Below, piece by piece: positions 8,938-17,186 of a stretch of 64,000 nt of DNA. The first letter of the stretch is position 1, and each line of letters opens with the position of its first letter. A program made the translations under genes and the position numbers. The notes under the pieces were generated by a model that saw only the letters and a list, made by a program, of their open reading frames with translations, was not told where the DNA came from and searched no databases. Where the stretch lies: assembly GCF_030657335.1 (NCBI RefSeq), contig NZ_CP131039.1, positions 3,240,501-3,304,500 of the forward strand. The letters run 5' to 3'. Source of the DNA: Croceibacterium aestuarii (lineage in GTDB: Bacteria; Pseudomonadota; Alphaproteobacteria; Sphingomonadales; Sphingomonadaceae).

Positions 8938-9301
8938 GCGAAACGGCTCTTCCGCGCAGGACGCGGAAAGACCTTTCCTACACCGCGGCGATCTGCCTAG
9001 AGTCGGTGCTGTCAGGCTGAATCGTTCTTCCTCCGCTCGCACGAACGGCAAGCGGGCGATTCGATCTTATCGCAATCATCTCGAGGTGTCTGCCGATGTC
9101 ACGCTCCAGTCTCTCCGTCCGCTCCCCGCGCGAGCGCGAAGCGCGTGCGGCCGGAGCAGAATTTCTTCCGGCCCGCCCATGAGTAACCCAGCGAATGTGT
9201 GACCCGTTCTGGTCCAAGATACTGAAATCGCGGACTTTCTATCCGATCGCTCCAGGGTTACTCCTGTAACTTGAGTAACCCTGTCCGGACCTTCCGCCGG
9301 G
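8938..9301. other. Intergenic region with two hairpins, no convincing gene
   Basis: This stretch separates two convergent genes. A 6-base stem TTCCGC/GCGGAA (8950-8955 and 8963-8968) lies just after the PHA-family gene and may be a weak terminator. Near the other end is a longer perfect inverted repeat (listed separately). Short open frames here lack codon bias and family features. Confidence 0.6.
9254..9282. terminator. Perfect 10-base inverted repeat downstream of the DUF2721 gene
   Basis: AGGGTTACTC (9254-9263) and GAGTAACCCT (9273-9282) pair perfectly around a 9-base loop. The hairpin starts 19 bases beyond the stop of the minus-strand gene, as a transcription terminator would. No T-tract follows on either strand, so it may instead act as an RNA-stabilising or processing element. 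Confidence 0.5.
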
Positions 9302-9742
9302 CTAGAGCTTGCGCTCGAGCTCGAGGTAGGTCTCGGGAATCCGCAGCGCCTCGGTCGCCTCGCGAGTCTCGCGCAGGAACAGCATCAGCGCCCACATGAT
9401 CAGGCCGATAGCAAGCAGGAACACGCCGCCGACGACGAACTGCATGTTGAGGGTCGCGAACTCCTCGACGAACAGCAGGGTGACGACCAGCCCGACGCAC
9501 AGACCGGCACCCACGAGCAGCCGAATGGCCTTGCCGATCAGCGAAATGCGGCGGTCGATCAGGCGGATTTCGCGCACCACTTCGTCGTGCTCCATGCCTT
9601 CTGTCTCGACGTGACGTCCCTGCAGGACCCGGGAGCGGTCGACTATCCGCCCCAAGCGGGTCGACAGGATGTTCATGATGTTGCCGATCGCCACCAGCAT
9701 GAACACCGGGGCGAGTGCGAGCTGTATTGTCTGGGCGATCAT
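9302..9742 (-). CDS. DUF2721 family membrane protein
   Basis: A 146-residue protein with three predicted helices. It begins MIAQTIQLALAPVFMLVAIG, followed by NIMNILSTRLGRIVDRSR and DEVVREIRLIDRRI, the DUF2721 pattern. Two more helices end the protein (LLVGAGLCVGLVVTLLFVEE and FVVGGVFLLAIGLIMWALML). Function unknown. It starts 20 bases after the stop of the manC-like gene on the same strand. Confidence 0.85.
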   Translation of the reverse strand: MIAQTIQLALAPVFMLVAIGNIMNILSTRLGRIVDRSRVLQGRHVETEGMEHDEVVREIRLIDRRISLIGKAIRLLVGAGLCVGLVVTLLFVEEFATLNMQFVVGGVFLLAIGLIMWALMLFLRETREATEALRIPETYLELERKL

Positions 9743-9762
9743 GTCTGGGCTCCGGCTCGCTG

Positions 9763-10794
9763 CTACTGGTTGGTTGCGCCGCCGAGTTTGCCGACTTTCT
9801 GCGCGCCGTCCATCGTCGTGACCAGCACCTCGTCGCCGTCGACGACGATGGCGATGTCGGAAAGGCCGATCGCCGAGACACGGGGACCGTCGGTATCGAC
9901 GAACACCCCGGAGCAATCGACCAGTTCGGCATTGCCGCGCACCGAGTTTCCGGCCCCGTCGGCGCCGGCCGCATCGCGCAGCGCCGCCCAGCTACCGATA
10001 TCCGACCAGCCCATCGCGGCCGGCACCATGGCCGCGCGATCGGTCTCTTCCATGACCGCATAGTCGACCGATTCGCCCTCGATTGCCGCGAAGGCGGCAG
10101 CGTCGGGATGGAAGCGGGCGCCATCCTCTTCTCCCCCGGCCACCGCAGCGGCCACCGCTTCGGCCAGCGCGGGCCGATGCTTCGCCAGTTCTTCGAGGAA
10201 GAAGCCGGCGCGGAAGGCGAAAATTCCGCCGTTCCAGCTGTACTCGCCGCTGGTCAGAAACTGCTGCGCGCGCTGGAGATCGGGCTTCTCGACGAAGCGC
10301 TCGATGCGGCGCCCCTCGCCGAGCGGCTCGCCCTGCTTGAGATATCCGTATCCCGTCTCGGGCGCGGTAGGGACGATGCCGAAGGCGACCAGCCAGTCGT
10401 CTGCTGCCAACTTCGCCGCCGCCGCGGCAGCGGCACGGAACGCGGGGACGTCGGCGATGTGGTGGTCGCTCGGGCAGACCAACATGATGGCATCGGGGGC
10501 GAGCCGGTGCGCCGCCAGCGCAATGGCGGCCGCAGTATTCTTGGCCTGCGGCTCGACGATCACGCTAGCGCCGGCATCCTTCGCCTGTGCCTCGACATGC
10601 TCGATGTGCGCGGTCCCGGTGACGATGACCGGCGACGCGAACCGCTGCGGATCGTTGCAGCGGCTCAGCGTCGCTTCGAACATCGTCTCGTCGCCGACCA
10701 GCGGCAGGAAGGGCTTGGGCTTGGTCTTGCGGCTGCGCGGCCACAGCCGGGTTCCGCTGCCGCCGCACAGGACGACCGGGACGATTCTGCTCAT
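9763..10794 (-). CDS. Mannose-1-phosphate guanylyltransferase
   Basis: Makes GDP-mannose from mannose-1-phosphate and GTP for polysaccharide synthesis, in the cytoplasm. The 343-residue protein begins with the nucleotidyltransferase signature VVLCGGSGTRLWPRSR. Later come KPFLPLVGD, VCPSDHHI, ETGYGYLKQGE, FVEKPD and YSWNGGIFAFRA. It has only the transferase part and a short beta-helix tail; the C-terminal isomerase domain of bifunctional enzymes is absent. An AAGGA ribosome site 7 bases before ATG 10794 favours this start over an upstream in-frame codon. No exopolysaccharide genes are adjacent. Confidence 0.9.
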   Translation of the reverse strand: MSRIVPVVLCGGSGTRLWPRSRKTKPKPFLPLVGDETMFEATLSRCNDPQRFASPVIVTGTAHIEHVEAQAKDAGASVIVEPQAKNTAAAIALAAHRLAPDAIMLVCPSDHHIADVPAFRAAAAAAAKLAADDWLVAFGIVPTAPETGYGYLKQGEPLGEGRRIERFVEKPDLQRAQQFLTSGEYSWNGGIFAFRAGFFLEELAKHRPALAEAVAAAVAGGEEDGARFHPDAAAFAAIEGESVDYAVMEETDRAAMVPAAMGWSDIGSWAALRDAAGADGAGNSVRGNAELVDCSGVFVDTDGPRVSAIGLSDIAIVVDGDEVLVTTMDGAQKVGKLGGATNQ

Positions 10795-10845
10795 TCCGTT
10801 TTCCTTCGCAGGCGCATTCACGCGCCGGTTCGCTGCCTCCTAGCC

Positions 10846-11586
10846 TCAGAACCAGCGCTGGCGCCAGCCATAGGATGCCGGCACCGGATCGCCGTTGGCG
10901 TCCCTTGCCGGCTTGAACCGGAAGCGCTGGACGGCGAGCTGGCAGACGATGCGATCCGCCTCTGGGTCCGGGCTGGGCTTGGTGACCCGGCAGTCGGACG
11001 CGCGCCCGTCCACGCCGACGGTCATGTAGACGATCACCTCGGTCCCGCGGCGCGCCTGGCGGCCGCCGGGAGGAACCGGAAAATCTCGGGCATCGTTGAT
11101 GTCGCCGGCGATCTTGACCGGCTTGGTCACAGGCACTCCGCCTGCGCCCTGCCCGCCCCTGCCGCTGCCGGTGCCCTCGCCAGGCCCGCCGGCCCCGGTG
11201 CCCGCTCCCTGGTCGCTGGCGCCGGACTGGTTGGCGTCCCCGGTCGAAGCGGCTTTGGGCGCATCGGTCTTGATCGGCTTCGGCCGAGGCGGGACGGCGA
11301 CTTCCTTCGCCTTGGCCTTTTTGGCTTTTTCGCCCGATGCCCCCTCGTCGGGCGAGGGCGTGGGGTCGGGACTGGGCTCGGCAGGAGGCGGGGTGTAGAC
11401 CGTGACCGTGACCATCGAGGTCGCCTGCTTGATGACCGCGGCGGTAAAGTCCGGAGCGAAGGCGCGCGCCAATCCGAAGAAGACCAGGACGTGGGCGAGG
11501 CCGATGAGCAGGAGCGTACCCCAGCGCGGACCGCGCCGGCGCTCGGTGAAGCGCGTCGCCTCATCGGGTGGGGTTGCTCTGCTCAC
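10846..11586 (-). CDS. TonB-like energy transducer
   Basis: Transmits inner-membrane proton motive force to outer-membrane receptors. The 246-residue protein has a basic cytoplasmic N-terminus, one membrane anchor (WGTLLLIGLAHVLVFFGLA), a Pro-rich then Gly-rich periplasmic linker and a C-terminal TonB fold with TEVIVYMTVGVDGRASDCRV and VQRFRFKPA. Start is GTG 11586 with an AGGGG ribosome site. No exbB, exbD or TonB-dependent receptor lies in the window. The divergent neighbour opens the quinoprotein cluster. Confidence 0.8.
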   Translation of the reverse strand: MSRATPPDEATRFTERRRGPRWGTLLLIGLAHVLVFFGLARAFAPDFTAAVIKQATSMVTVTVYTPPPAEPSPDPTPSPDEGASGEKAKKAKAKEVAVPPRPKPIKTDAPKAASTGDANQSGASDQGAGTGAGGPGEGTGSGRGGQGAGGVPVTKPVKIAGDINDARDFPVPPGGRQARRGTEVIVYMTVGVDGRASDCRVTKPSPDPEADRIVCQLAVQRFRFKPARDANGDPVPASYGWRQRWF

Positions 11587-11804
11587 GTCTGCCCCTGAAA
11601 CGCGCGACCTCCGCGCCGGTGCCTGACGGGCCTAAACACGCAGCGCGTCACGCGCCACCGCAGGCACAACGGCGCCACTGTCCCGGCGAGAATAGTTAGC
11701 AAGCAATCTAGTTGCGCCCCCGTGAGTCAGCCTGTAGCCCTTGCGAGGAGAGAGCGTGGACATGGTCCGCGTGGTGCCGGTCGGCGCCTCAAGGGGAGAA
11801 ATCG

Positions 11805-14702
11805 ATGTCGAAACGCCTGGCCGCCTTGCTTGCCGCTGCCGCGATCCTGCCCTTTTCCGCGGGAGCGGAAGAACCCTACAACGTGGCGTCGGACGGCGAC
11901 TGGCCGCGCTACGCCCGCGACCTGGAGGGCACCCGCTTCTCGCCTCTCGACCAGATCGACACGAAGAACGTCGGCCAGCTCGATCAGGCCTGGTCGTTCC
12001 GGCTGCGTCCCGAAGGCGGCGCGGGGCTGCTCGGCGGAACGGTGCCGATCGTGGTTGACGGGATCGTCTATCTGCCTCTCGGCAACGCCGTGGTCGCGCT
12101 CGACGGCGTGAGCGGCAAGGAGCTCTGGCGGCACAAGGTCACCGACGGCCTGGTGCGCCGCGCGGTCAGCTACTGGCCCGGCGAGGGCGCCATCGGTCCG
12201 CGCATCTTCTATTCGACCGGCAGCAAGCTCGTCGCGCTCGACCCCGCCAGCGGCGAACTCGATACCAGTTATGGCCAGAACGGCTCCTCCGAAATCGACG
12301 GTACGCCCTATGCCTATCCGCCTTCGATCTACGGCAACGTCATGGTGATCGGTGCGCAGACGCAGGAGGATTCGATCGGTCCCTCGGGGGACAGCCGCGC
12401 CTACGATGCGCGCACTGGCAAGAAGCTGTGGCAGTTCCACACCGTCCCACAGCCCGGCGAAGTCGGCCACGAGACCTGGCTCGACGACGGCTGGAAGGGC
12501 CGCTCGGGCACCAACATGTGGGTCTGGTACACCACCGCCGATCCGGCGACCGACACGATCTACATGACCATCGGCGGACCTTCGCCGAACTACTACGGCG
12601 GCGACCGGCCCGGCGCGAACCTGTTCGGCAACTCGATCGTCGCCGTCGATGCCAAGACCGGCAAGTACAAATGGCACTTCCAGACCATCCACCACGACCT
12701 GTGGGACTGGGATCTCCCCGCCCCGCCGGTGCTGGTCGACATCGAGAAGGACGGCAAGACGATCCACGCGCTGGCCGAAACCGGCAAGCCGGGCTTCATG
12801 TACATCCTCGACCGCGAGACGGGCAAACCGGTGTTCGGGGTGACCGAGCGTCCGGCCGCAGCGGCCGACGTGCCGGGAGAATGGTATTCGCCCACCCAGC
12901 CGGTGCCGGTAAAGCCCGCGCAGCTCAACCGCGGCTTCTGGGACAAGAGCGACATCGTCACTGCGGAGGACACCAATCCCGAGCACGTCGCGGCGTGCCA
13001 CGCCCTGCTCGATAGCTATGGCGGCAACTTCTACAACGCCGGCAGCTTCACGCCGTTCTTCATGAAGCAGAATATCAAAGGCACCGACAAGCCGCTGGCC
13101 TCGATCAACATGCCGCACAACGGCGGCTCGGTCTGGGGCGGCAGCGCGGCCGATCCGCGCTCGGGCGTAGTCTTCGTCAACACCAGCGAGGGAGGCTCGA
13201 TCGGCTGGATCGAGAAGCGCGATCCGAAGGGCGACTACGGCCGCGGAACCACGACCTCGACCCAGCTCTACGATCGCGGCAGCCTTATCGGGCCCGGCGC
13301 GTACTCCGGGTTCATGGCCAGCTTCACTGCGGCCGATGGGCACAAGGTGACCCTGCCCTGCTTCAAGCCGCCGTGGGGCCGGCTGCTAGCGGTCGATGCC
13401 AACACCGGCGACATCCTCTGGGCCAGCCGCCTCGGCATCAGCGAGGACCTGCCCAAGGACAAGCAGGATACCGGCAGCAACAATGGCTCGGGCGGGCCCA
13501 CCGCGACTGCCGGAGGCCTCGTGTTCATCGGCGCGACGGGCGACCGCTACTTTCGAGCCTTCGATGCGAAGACCGGCAAAATTCTTTGGGAGAAGCAACT
13601 CGACTACCCGGCGCTGTCGATCCCGATCAGCTATCGCGGCAAGGACGGGCGGCAATACGTCGCAATCCTCGCTTCGGGCTCGAGCCTCGCCCCATCGGCG
13701 CGGCGCGACAACGGCAAGCCCGCGAACATGGAATCGCTCGTGACCTTCGCGCTGCCGGACGCGGGCGGGGGCAGTGGCGGCAAGACCATCACCACTCCGG
13801 AAGGGGCGAAAATGCAGGACGGCAGCACGCTCGCCTACAAGCCGGGCGAGCTGACGCACGAACAGCTGATGAGCTCGACCCGCGACCTGATGGCGATGGA
13901 TGCGATGAATGTGTTCCGCCGCTATCCGCGCGACAAGACGGGGGAGATGGTCAAGTTCTACACCCAGGCGCTGGCGCTCAAGTCGCTCAGCCCGATCCAG
14001 CTCACCGCCACCCAGCAGATGATCCTGACCGGCGTCGGCAAGGCGCAGATCAAGCTCAGCGCCGGGCAGCAGGGCGATCGGCTCTACGACATGAGCGGTG
14101 GCATCAAGGGCGGCACCGGCATCCGCTATTTTCGCCTGACCTATCCCGACAAGACCCTCCTGACGAAGCGCTTCACCGAGGCGGGTTTCCCCGCGCCGTC
14201 GTTCGAAAATCGCCCCGACGGCACTCAAGCGGCAATAGTGAACGATCCGGGCGGCTTCCCGATCGAGATCGTCATTAAGCCGGGGGCGAAGGACGGCTCG
14301 AACGACGGTGTGGGCGTCGGAATTGCCGCGTCCGACCTCGCCGAGAGCCGCAAGTTCTATCGCGAGTTCGTCGGCCTCGACGAGCTGCCGGCAGTGACAG
14401 ACCGGACGACCGGCCTGACGCTCTACCCCTACCGCAACGGCGAAACGACGCTCTACCTCTACCAAGCGCCCGACACCACGCGGCACGACAACGGAAGCGC
14501 GGGGATCCAGTACGTCGTGATCGATTCGCCGATGGCCGACGCCAAGGCCAAGGCGCGCGGGATCGCCGTGGAGACGCCGCTCAACAAGTTGACCGGCTTC
14601 GACCTCGTTACCGTCTGGCTCAACGATCCCGACGGGGTGACCAACTATTACGCGCAGGTCGGCCCTAGAAGCCGCACGGTGCGGCAAGCTTCGGGCAACT
14701 AG
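11805..14702 (+). CDS. PQQ-dependent dehydrogenase fused to VOC-like domains
   Basis: A 965-residue exported protein with signal peptide at residues 1-22. Residues about 30-650 form a quinoprotein propeller of the membrane glucose/alcohol dehydrogenase type: VVALDGVSGKELWRHK, the catalytic-region motif IHHDLWDWD, a conserved Lys before FMYILDRETG, SPTQPVPV, LPCFKPPWG and the end motif GGLVFIGATGDRYFRAFD. No haem motif is present. From about residue 660 to the end are some 300 extra residues that look like four beta-alpha-beta modules of the VOC superfamily (GTGIRYFRLTYPD, GVGVGIAASDLAESRKFYRE, AGIQYVVIDSPMADAKAKA, WLNDPDGVTNYYAQVG). Most VOC metal-ligand positions are not His or Glu. The substrate is unknown. 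An AAGGGGAGAA ribosome site sets the start. Confidence 0.85.
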   Translation: MSKRLAALLAAAAILPFSAGAEEPYNVASDGDWPRYARDLEGTRFSPLDQIDTKNVGQLDQAWSFRLRPEGGAGLLGGTVPIVVDGIVYLPLGNAVVALDGVSGKELWRHKVTDGLVRRAVSYWPGEGAIGPRIFYSTGSKLVALDPASGELDTSYGQNGSSEIDGTPYAYPPSIYGNVMVIGAQTQEDSIGPSGDSRAYDARTGKKLWQFHTVPQPGEVGHETWLDDGWKGRSGTNMWVWYTTADPATDTIYMTIGGPSPNYYGGDRPGANLFGNSIVAVDAKTGKYKWHFQTIHHDLWDWDLPAPPVLVDIEKDGKTIHALAETGKPGFMYILDRETGKPVFGVTERPAAAADVPGEWYSPTQPVPVKPAQLNRGFWDKSDIVTAEDTNPEHVAACHALLDSYGGNFYNAGSFTPFFMKQNIKGTDKPLASINMPHNGGSVWGGSAADPRSGVVFVNTSEGGSIGWIEKRDPKGDYGRGTTTSTQLYDRGSLIGPGAYSGFMASFTAADGHKVTLPCFKPPWGRLLAVDANTGDILWASRLGISEDLPKDKQDTGSNNGSGGPTATAGGLVFIGATGDRYFRAFDAKTGKILWEKQLDYPALSIPISYRGKDGRQYVAILASGSSLAPSARRDNGKPANMESLVTFALPDAGGGSGGKTITTPEGAKMQDGSTLAYKPGELTHEQLMSSTRDLMAMDAMNVFRRYPRDKTGEMVKFYTQALALKSLSPIQLTATQQMILTGVGKAQIKLSAGQQGDRLYDMSGGIKGGTGIRYFRLTYPDKTLLTKRFTEAGFPAPSFENRPDGTQAAIVNDPGGFPIEIVIKPGAKDGSNDGVGVGIAASDLAESRKFYREFVGLDELPAVTDRTTGLTLYPYRNGETTLYLYQAPDTTRHDNGSAGIQYVVIDSPMADAKAKARGIAVETPLNKLTGFDLVTVWLNDPDGVTNYYAQVGPRSRTVRQASGN

Positions 14703-14717
14703 CGGCCAAAACGAGAA

Positions 14718-14739
14718 GGGGCGGCCAAGCGACCGCCCC
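14718..14739. terminator. Hairpin between convergent genes
   Basis: GGGGCGG (14718-14724) and CCGCCCC (14733-14739) form a 7-base perfect stem between the stops of the quinoprotein-VOC gene and the cytochrome c gene. The following tract is only CTCCCTT, so termination strength is uncertain. It could serve both strands. Confidence 0.5.
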
Positions 14740-14765
14740 CTCCCTTCAAGACCTGTCTCGGCGCC

Positions 14766-15146
14766 TTACTCGGCGTGATCTTCGTGGTTCACTTCGACGA
14801 TGTAGTCGGCCAGCATGGCAATCTCGTCTTCGGACAACTGACCGCCAAAGCTGGGCATCGCGCCCTGGCCGTTGGTGACCCGGCCGATGATGTAATTCCG
14901 CGTGAGCGAAGGATTGTCGAGCGACGGCCCGACCGAACCCGCCGCCTCGGCGTCGCTCAGGGAGTGGCAAGCGCTGCACGAATAGGTGTTGAACAGATCA
15001 CGCGCCGCATCCTTGTCGACGTGTGCAGAGTGTTCGGTTTCGGCCGCGTGGGCACTGGCGGCCAGAAGCCCGCTACCCGCCGCAAGACCGGCCGCCGCCG
15101 CCAGCACGGCGACGAAAATGTCCCTCTTCGAATTCACCCGCTTCAC
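14766..15146 (-). CDS. Small class I cytochrome c
   Basis: An exported electron carrier of about 126 residues. A signal peptide (RDIFVAVLAAAAGLAAGSG...AHA) is followed by the haem site CSACH (Cys57, Cys60, His61) and a likely axial Met in GAMPSFGG. The frame has no ATG; GTG 15146 (GGAG 9 bases upstream) and GTG 15137 (AAGG upstream) are both reasonable. It is a plausible electron acceptor for the neighbouring quinoproteins, none of which except the one at 23 kb carries its own haem. It is divergent from a second cytochrome gene. Confidence 0.85.
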   Translation of the reverse strand: MKRVNSKRDIFVAVLAAAAGLAAGSGLLAASAHAAETEHSAHVDKDAARDLFNTYSCSACHSLSDAEAAGSVGPSLDNPSLTRNYIIGRVTNGQGAMPSFGGQLSEDEIAMLADYIVEVNHEDHAE

Positions 15147-15306
15147 CCTTGCAATCTCCACTTGTTGATTTTGTCCATTTCTACCAGTGCCATTGCTTGC
15201 ACTTGCCCTTGAAGTCAATCACGATGTAACCCTCGGGGCATGAAGCGCGCTTGAACGTATGGGAGGTCCGGCGTTCACGCGGGCCCCGTGGGGAGGGAAT
15301 CTTGTT

Positions 15307-15774
15307 ATGATCCGTCGCACTTTGACTTTGTTCGTATTTTCGAGCGCCCTCGCTGCGTGCAATAGCAGCGAGCCGGCCAAGCCGATCAAGGACTACATGG
15401 CGCAGGACGTCCAGCCGACGGCGGAAGTCTACTGGAACGCGGTGCAGTTCATCAGCGACGAATCCGGCGACCACGAAATTACCCCGCAGACCGATGCCGA
15501 GTGGGAAGACGTACGGCTGGCCGCGGTCAGGCTCGGCGAGATCGGCAAGGAGCTGAAGCAGCCCGGCTACAGCGACGCGCGCGGACCGGGTTGGAACGAC
15601 TTCGCCGACGGCCTGATCGAAATCTCCGGCAAGGCCGAGGAAGCCGCCAAGGCGAAGGATCCGGAAAAGGTCTTCGAGGTCGGCGGCACGCTCTATTCGG
15701 TCTGCTCGGGCTGCCACGAAGCCTATCCCGCCGAGCAGCCGGAAGCCGCGAACGATGCCTCCATCGCTTCATAG
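15307..15774 (+). CDS. C-type cytochrome lipoprotein with C-terminal haem site
   Basis: A 155-residue protein with a lipoprotein signal (MIRRTLTLFV...LAAC, Cys18) and a single haem motif CSGCH at residues 133-137, near the C-terminus. A helical protein with haem at the end suggests a class II (cytochrome c'-like) fold; this is inference. Segments include AEVYWNAVQFI and KDPEKVFEVGGTLYSVCSGCHEAY. Its end overlaps the next gene by 20 bases, so it is co-transcribed with the HupE/UreJ-like gene. Confidence 0.75.
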   Translation: MIRRTLTLFVFSSALAACNSSEPAKPIKDYMAQDVQPTAEVYWNAVQFISDESGDHEITPQTDAEWEDVRLAAVRLGEIGKELKQPGYSDARGPGWNDFADGLIEISGKAEEAAKAKDPEKVFEVGGTLYSVCSGCHEAYPAEQPEAANDASIAS

Positions 15775-16462
15775 GTCCCCCTTCGAGCGGCTCAAGCCGC
15801 TGCTGCTGATTGCCGCCATCGTCCTGCTCGCCGACGCGGCACTGGCGCACGACGTTTCCGAATCCGACCGCAAGGCGGTGGCGGGAATCGACGGACCGGC
15901 GTTCATCCCTTTCCTCTACCTCGGGGCCAAACACATGGTCACCGGGTACGACCATGTCGCCTTCCTCGTCGGCGTGGTGTTCTATCTCCGCCGCTTGAAG
16001 GACGTGGTGGTCTACGTCTCGATGTTCACCATCGGCCATTCGCTGACCCTGATGGGCGGCGTGCTGCTCAAGACCGGTGGCAACCCGTTCCTGATCGACG
16101 CGATCATCGGTCTTTCGGTGATCTACAAGGCAGCCGAGAACCTCGGCGCCTTCCGCAAGATCGGCTGGTCGTTCGACCCGCGCTGGGTGGTCCTGATATT
16201 CGGCCTGTTCCACGGTCTGGGGCTCGCGACCAAGCTCCAGGACCTGGCGATCTCCGAGAACGGGCTGCTGACCAACCTGATTGGTTTCAATATCGGGGTC
16301 GAGGTCGGGCAAGTCCTGGTCCTTACCGTAGTCGTCTTCGCGCTCAACCTGTGGCGCACGTCGCCCAGTTTCGATCACGGCGCCCGCCTGGCCAACTGGT
16401 TGCTGGTCGCGGTGGGTGTTGCGCTTGTTGGATATCAACTGGCAGAATGGATAGCCTCATGA
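15755..16462 (+). CDS. HupE/UreJ-like membrane protein
   Basis: A 235-residue protein with a cleavable signal and about six membrane helices. The characteristic His-containing helices are visible: HMVTGYDHVAFLVGVVFYLR, FTIGHSLTLMGGV and IFGLFHGLGLATKL. HupE/UreJ proteins are putative nickel or cobalt permeases, but this exported variant is found in quinoprotein and cytochrome contexts and its cargo is unknown. It overlaps the genes before (20 bases) and after (ATGA), so the three are translated together. Confidence 0.8.
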   Translation: MPPSLHRSPFERLKPLLLIAAIVLLADAALAHDVSESDRKAVAGIDGPAFIPFLYLGAKHMVTGYDHVAFLVGVVFYLRRLKDVVVYVSMFTIGHSLTLMGGVLLKTGGNPFLIDAIIGLSVIYKAAENLGAFRKIGWSFDPRWVVLIFGLFHGLGLATKLQDLAISENGLLTNLIGFNIGVEVGQVLVLTVVVFALNLWRTSPSFDHGARLANWLLVAVGVALVGYQLAEWIAS

Positions 16463-17073
16463 CCGCCACGACCACATCTTCAAACCGCAAAGCCATTGTA
16501 GGAGCCGCGGCCGCCGTCCTCGTTGCCGCGGCAGTCGTCGTCGTCTTCGTCCTGCCCGCCGAATACGGCAAGGATCCGACCGGGCTCGGCAAGGCGCTCG
16601 GTCTCAACGTCCTGTCGGAAACGCCGGAGAACATCTACCTCGAGCGCGGCAAGAAGCGGGTCGGCGTGCTCGCCCCGCTCGACGGCCCGATCGCGCAACC
16701 CGACGATGTCTACACGCTCGAGCTGGGGCCGTTCGAATCGGGCGAATTCAAGTACGACCTCAAGCAGGGCGACAAGATGCGCTTCGAATGGACCGCCACC
16801 GGGCCGGTCGATTTCGACATGCACAGCCATCCGTTCGACGGCGGCGTCGACCTGACCGAGAGCTACGCGATCGAGAAGGCGCCCTCGCAGAGCGGCGTCT
16901 ACACTGCGCAGTTCAGCGGTATCCACGGCTGGTACTGGCAGAATCGCTCCACGGACAATGTCACGGTAACGCTGAAGGCCGCTGGCCCGATGACCGGCTC
17001 GACGGTGTTCAGCCAGGCCGGCGAAATGCCGCGCGAACTGGCTCCGCCAACCCGGTCCGCCGAGGAAAGCTGA
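16459..17073 (+). CDS. Membrane-anchored periplasmic protein of unknown function
   Basis: A 204-residue protein with one N-terminal helix (KAIVGAAAAVLVAAAVVVVF) and a periplasmic beta-rich domain. The domain has LELGPFESGEFKYDLKQGD, FDMHSHPFDGG and FSGIHGWYWQNRS. The His/Met cluster and aromatic end resemble small cupredoxin- or PEGA-like folds but no family can be named with confidence. The start overlaps the HupE/UreJ stop (ATGA); an ATG 12 bases upstream is possible. Confidence 0.7.
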   Translation: MTATTTSSNRKAIVGAAAAVLVAAAVVVVFVLPAEYGKDPTGLGKALGLNVLSETPENIYLERGKKRVGVLAPLDGPIAQPDDVYTLELGPFESGEFKYDLKQGDKMRFEWTATGPVDFDMHSHPFDGGVDLTESYAIEKAPSQSGVYTAQFSGIHGWYWQNRSTDNVTVTLKAAGPMTGSTVFSQAGEMPRELAPPTRSAEES

Positions 17074-17186
17074 ACTTTCCCCCACTCGCGTCCAAATTTT
17101 CGGATTTTGTCAACGAAAAGGCGATTCCGCCCTTGTTGTCTGCGCCGAGTCTCGGCTAGGTTGCGACCGGGAGATTACGTTTCATC

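Noticed and set aside
11727-13343. Long antisense open frame (538 codons) opposite the quinoprotein-VOC gene
   Set aside because: It is a high-GC shadow: its translation is rich in Arg, Ala and Val without any domain, whereas the plus strand gives a full quinoprotein.
15181-15717. 178-codon minus-strand frame opposite the haem lipoprotein gene
   Set aside because: Only the last 19 or so codons look coding; the rest is a shadow of the cytochrome gene. The tail is kept as a separate observation.
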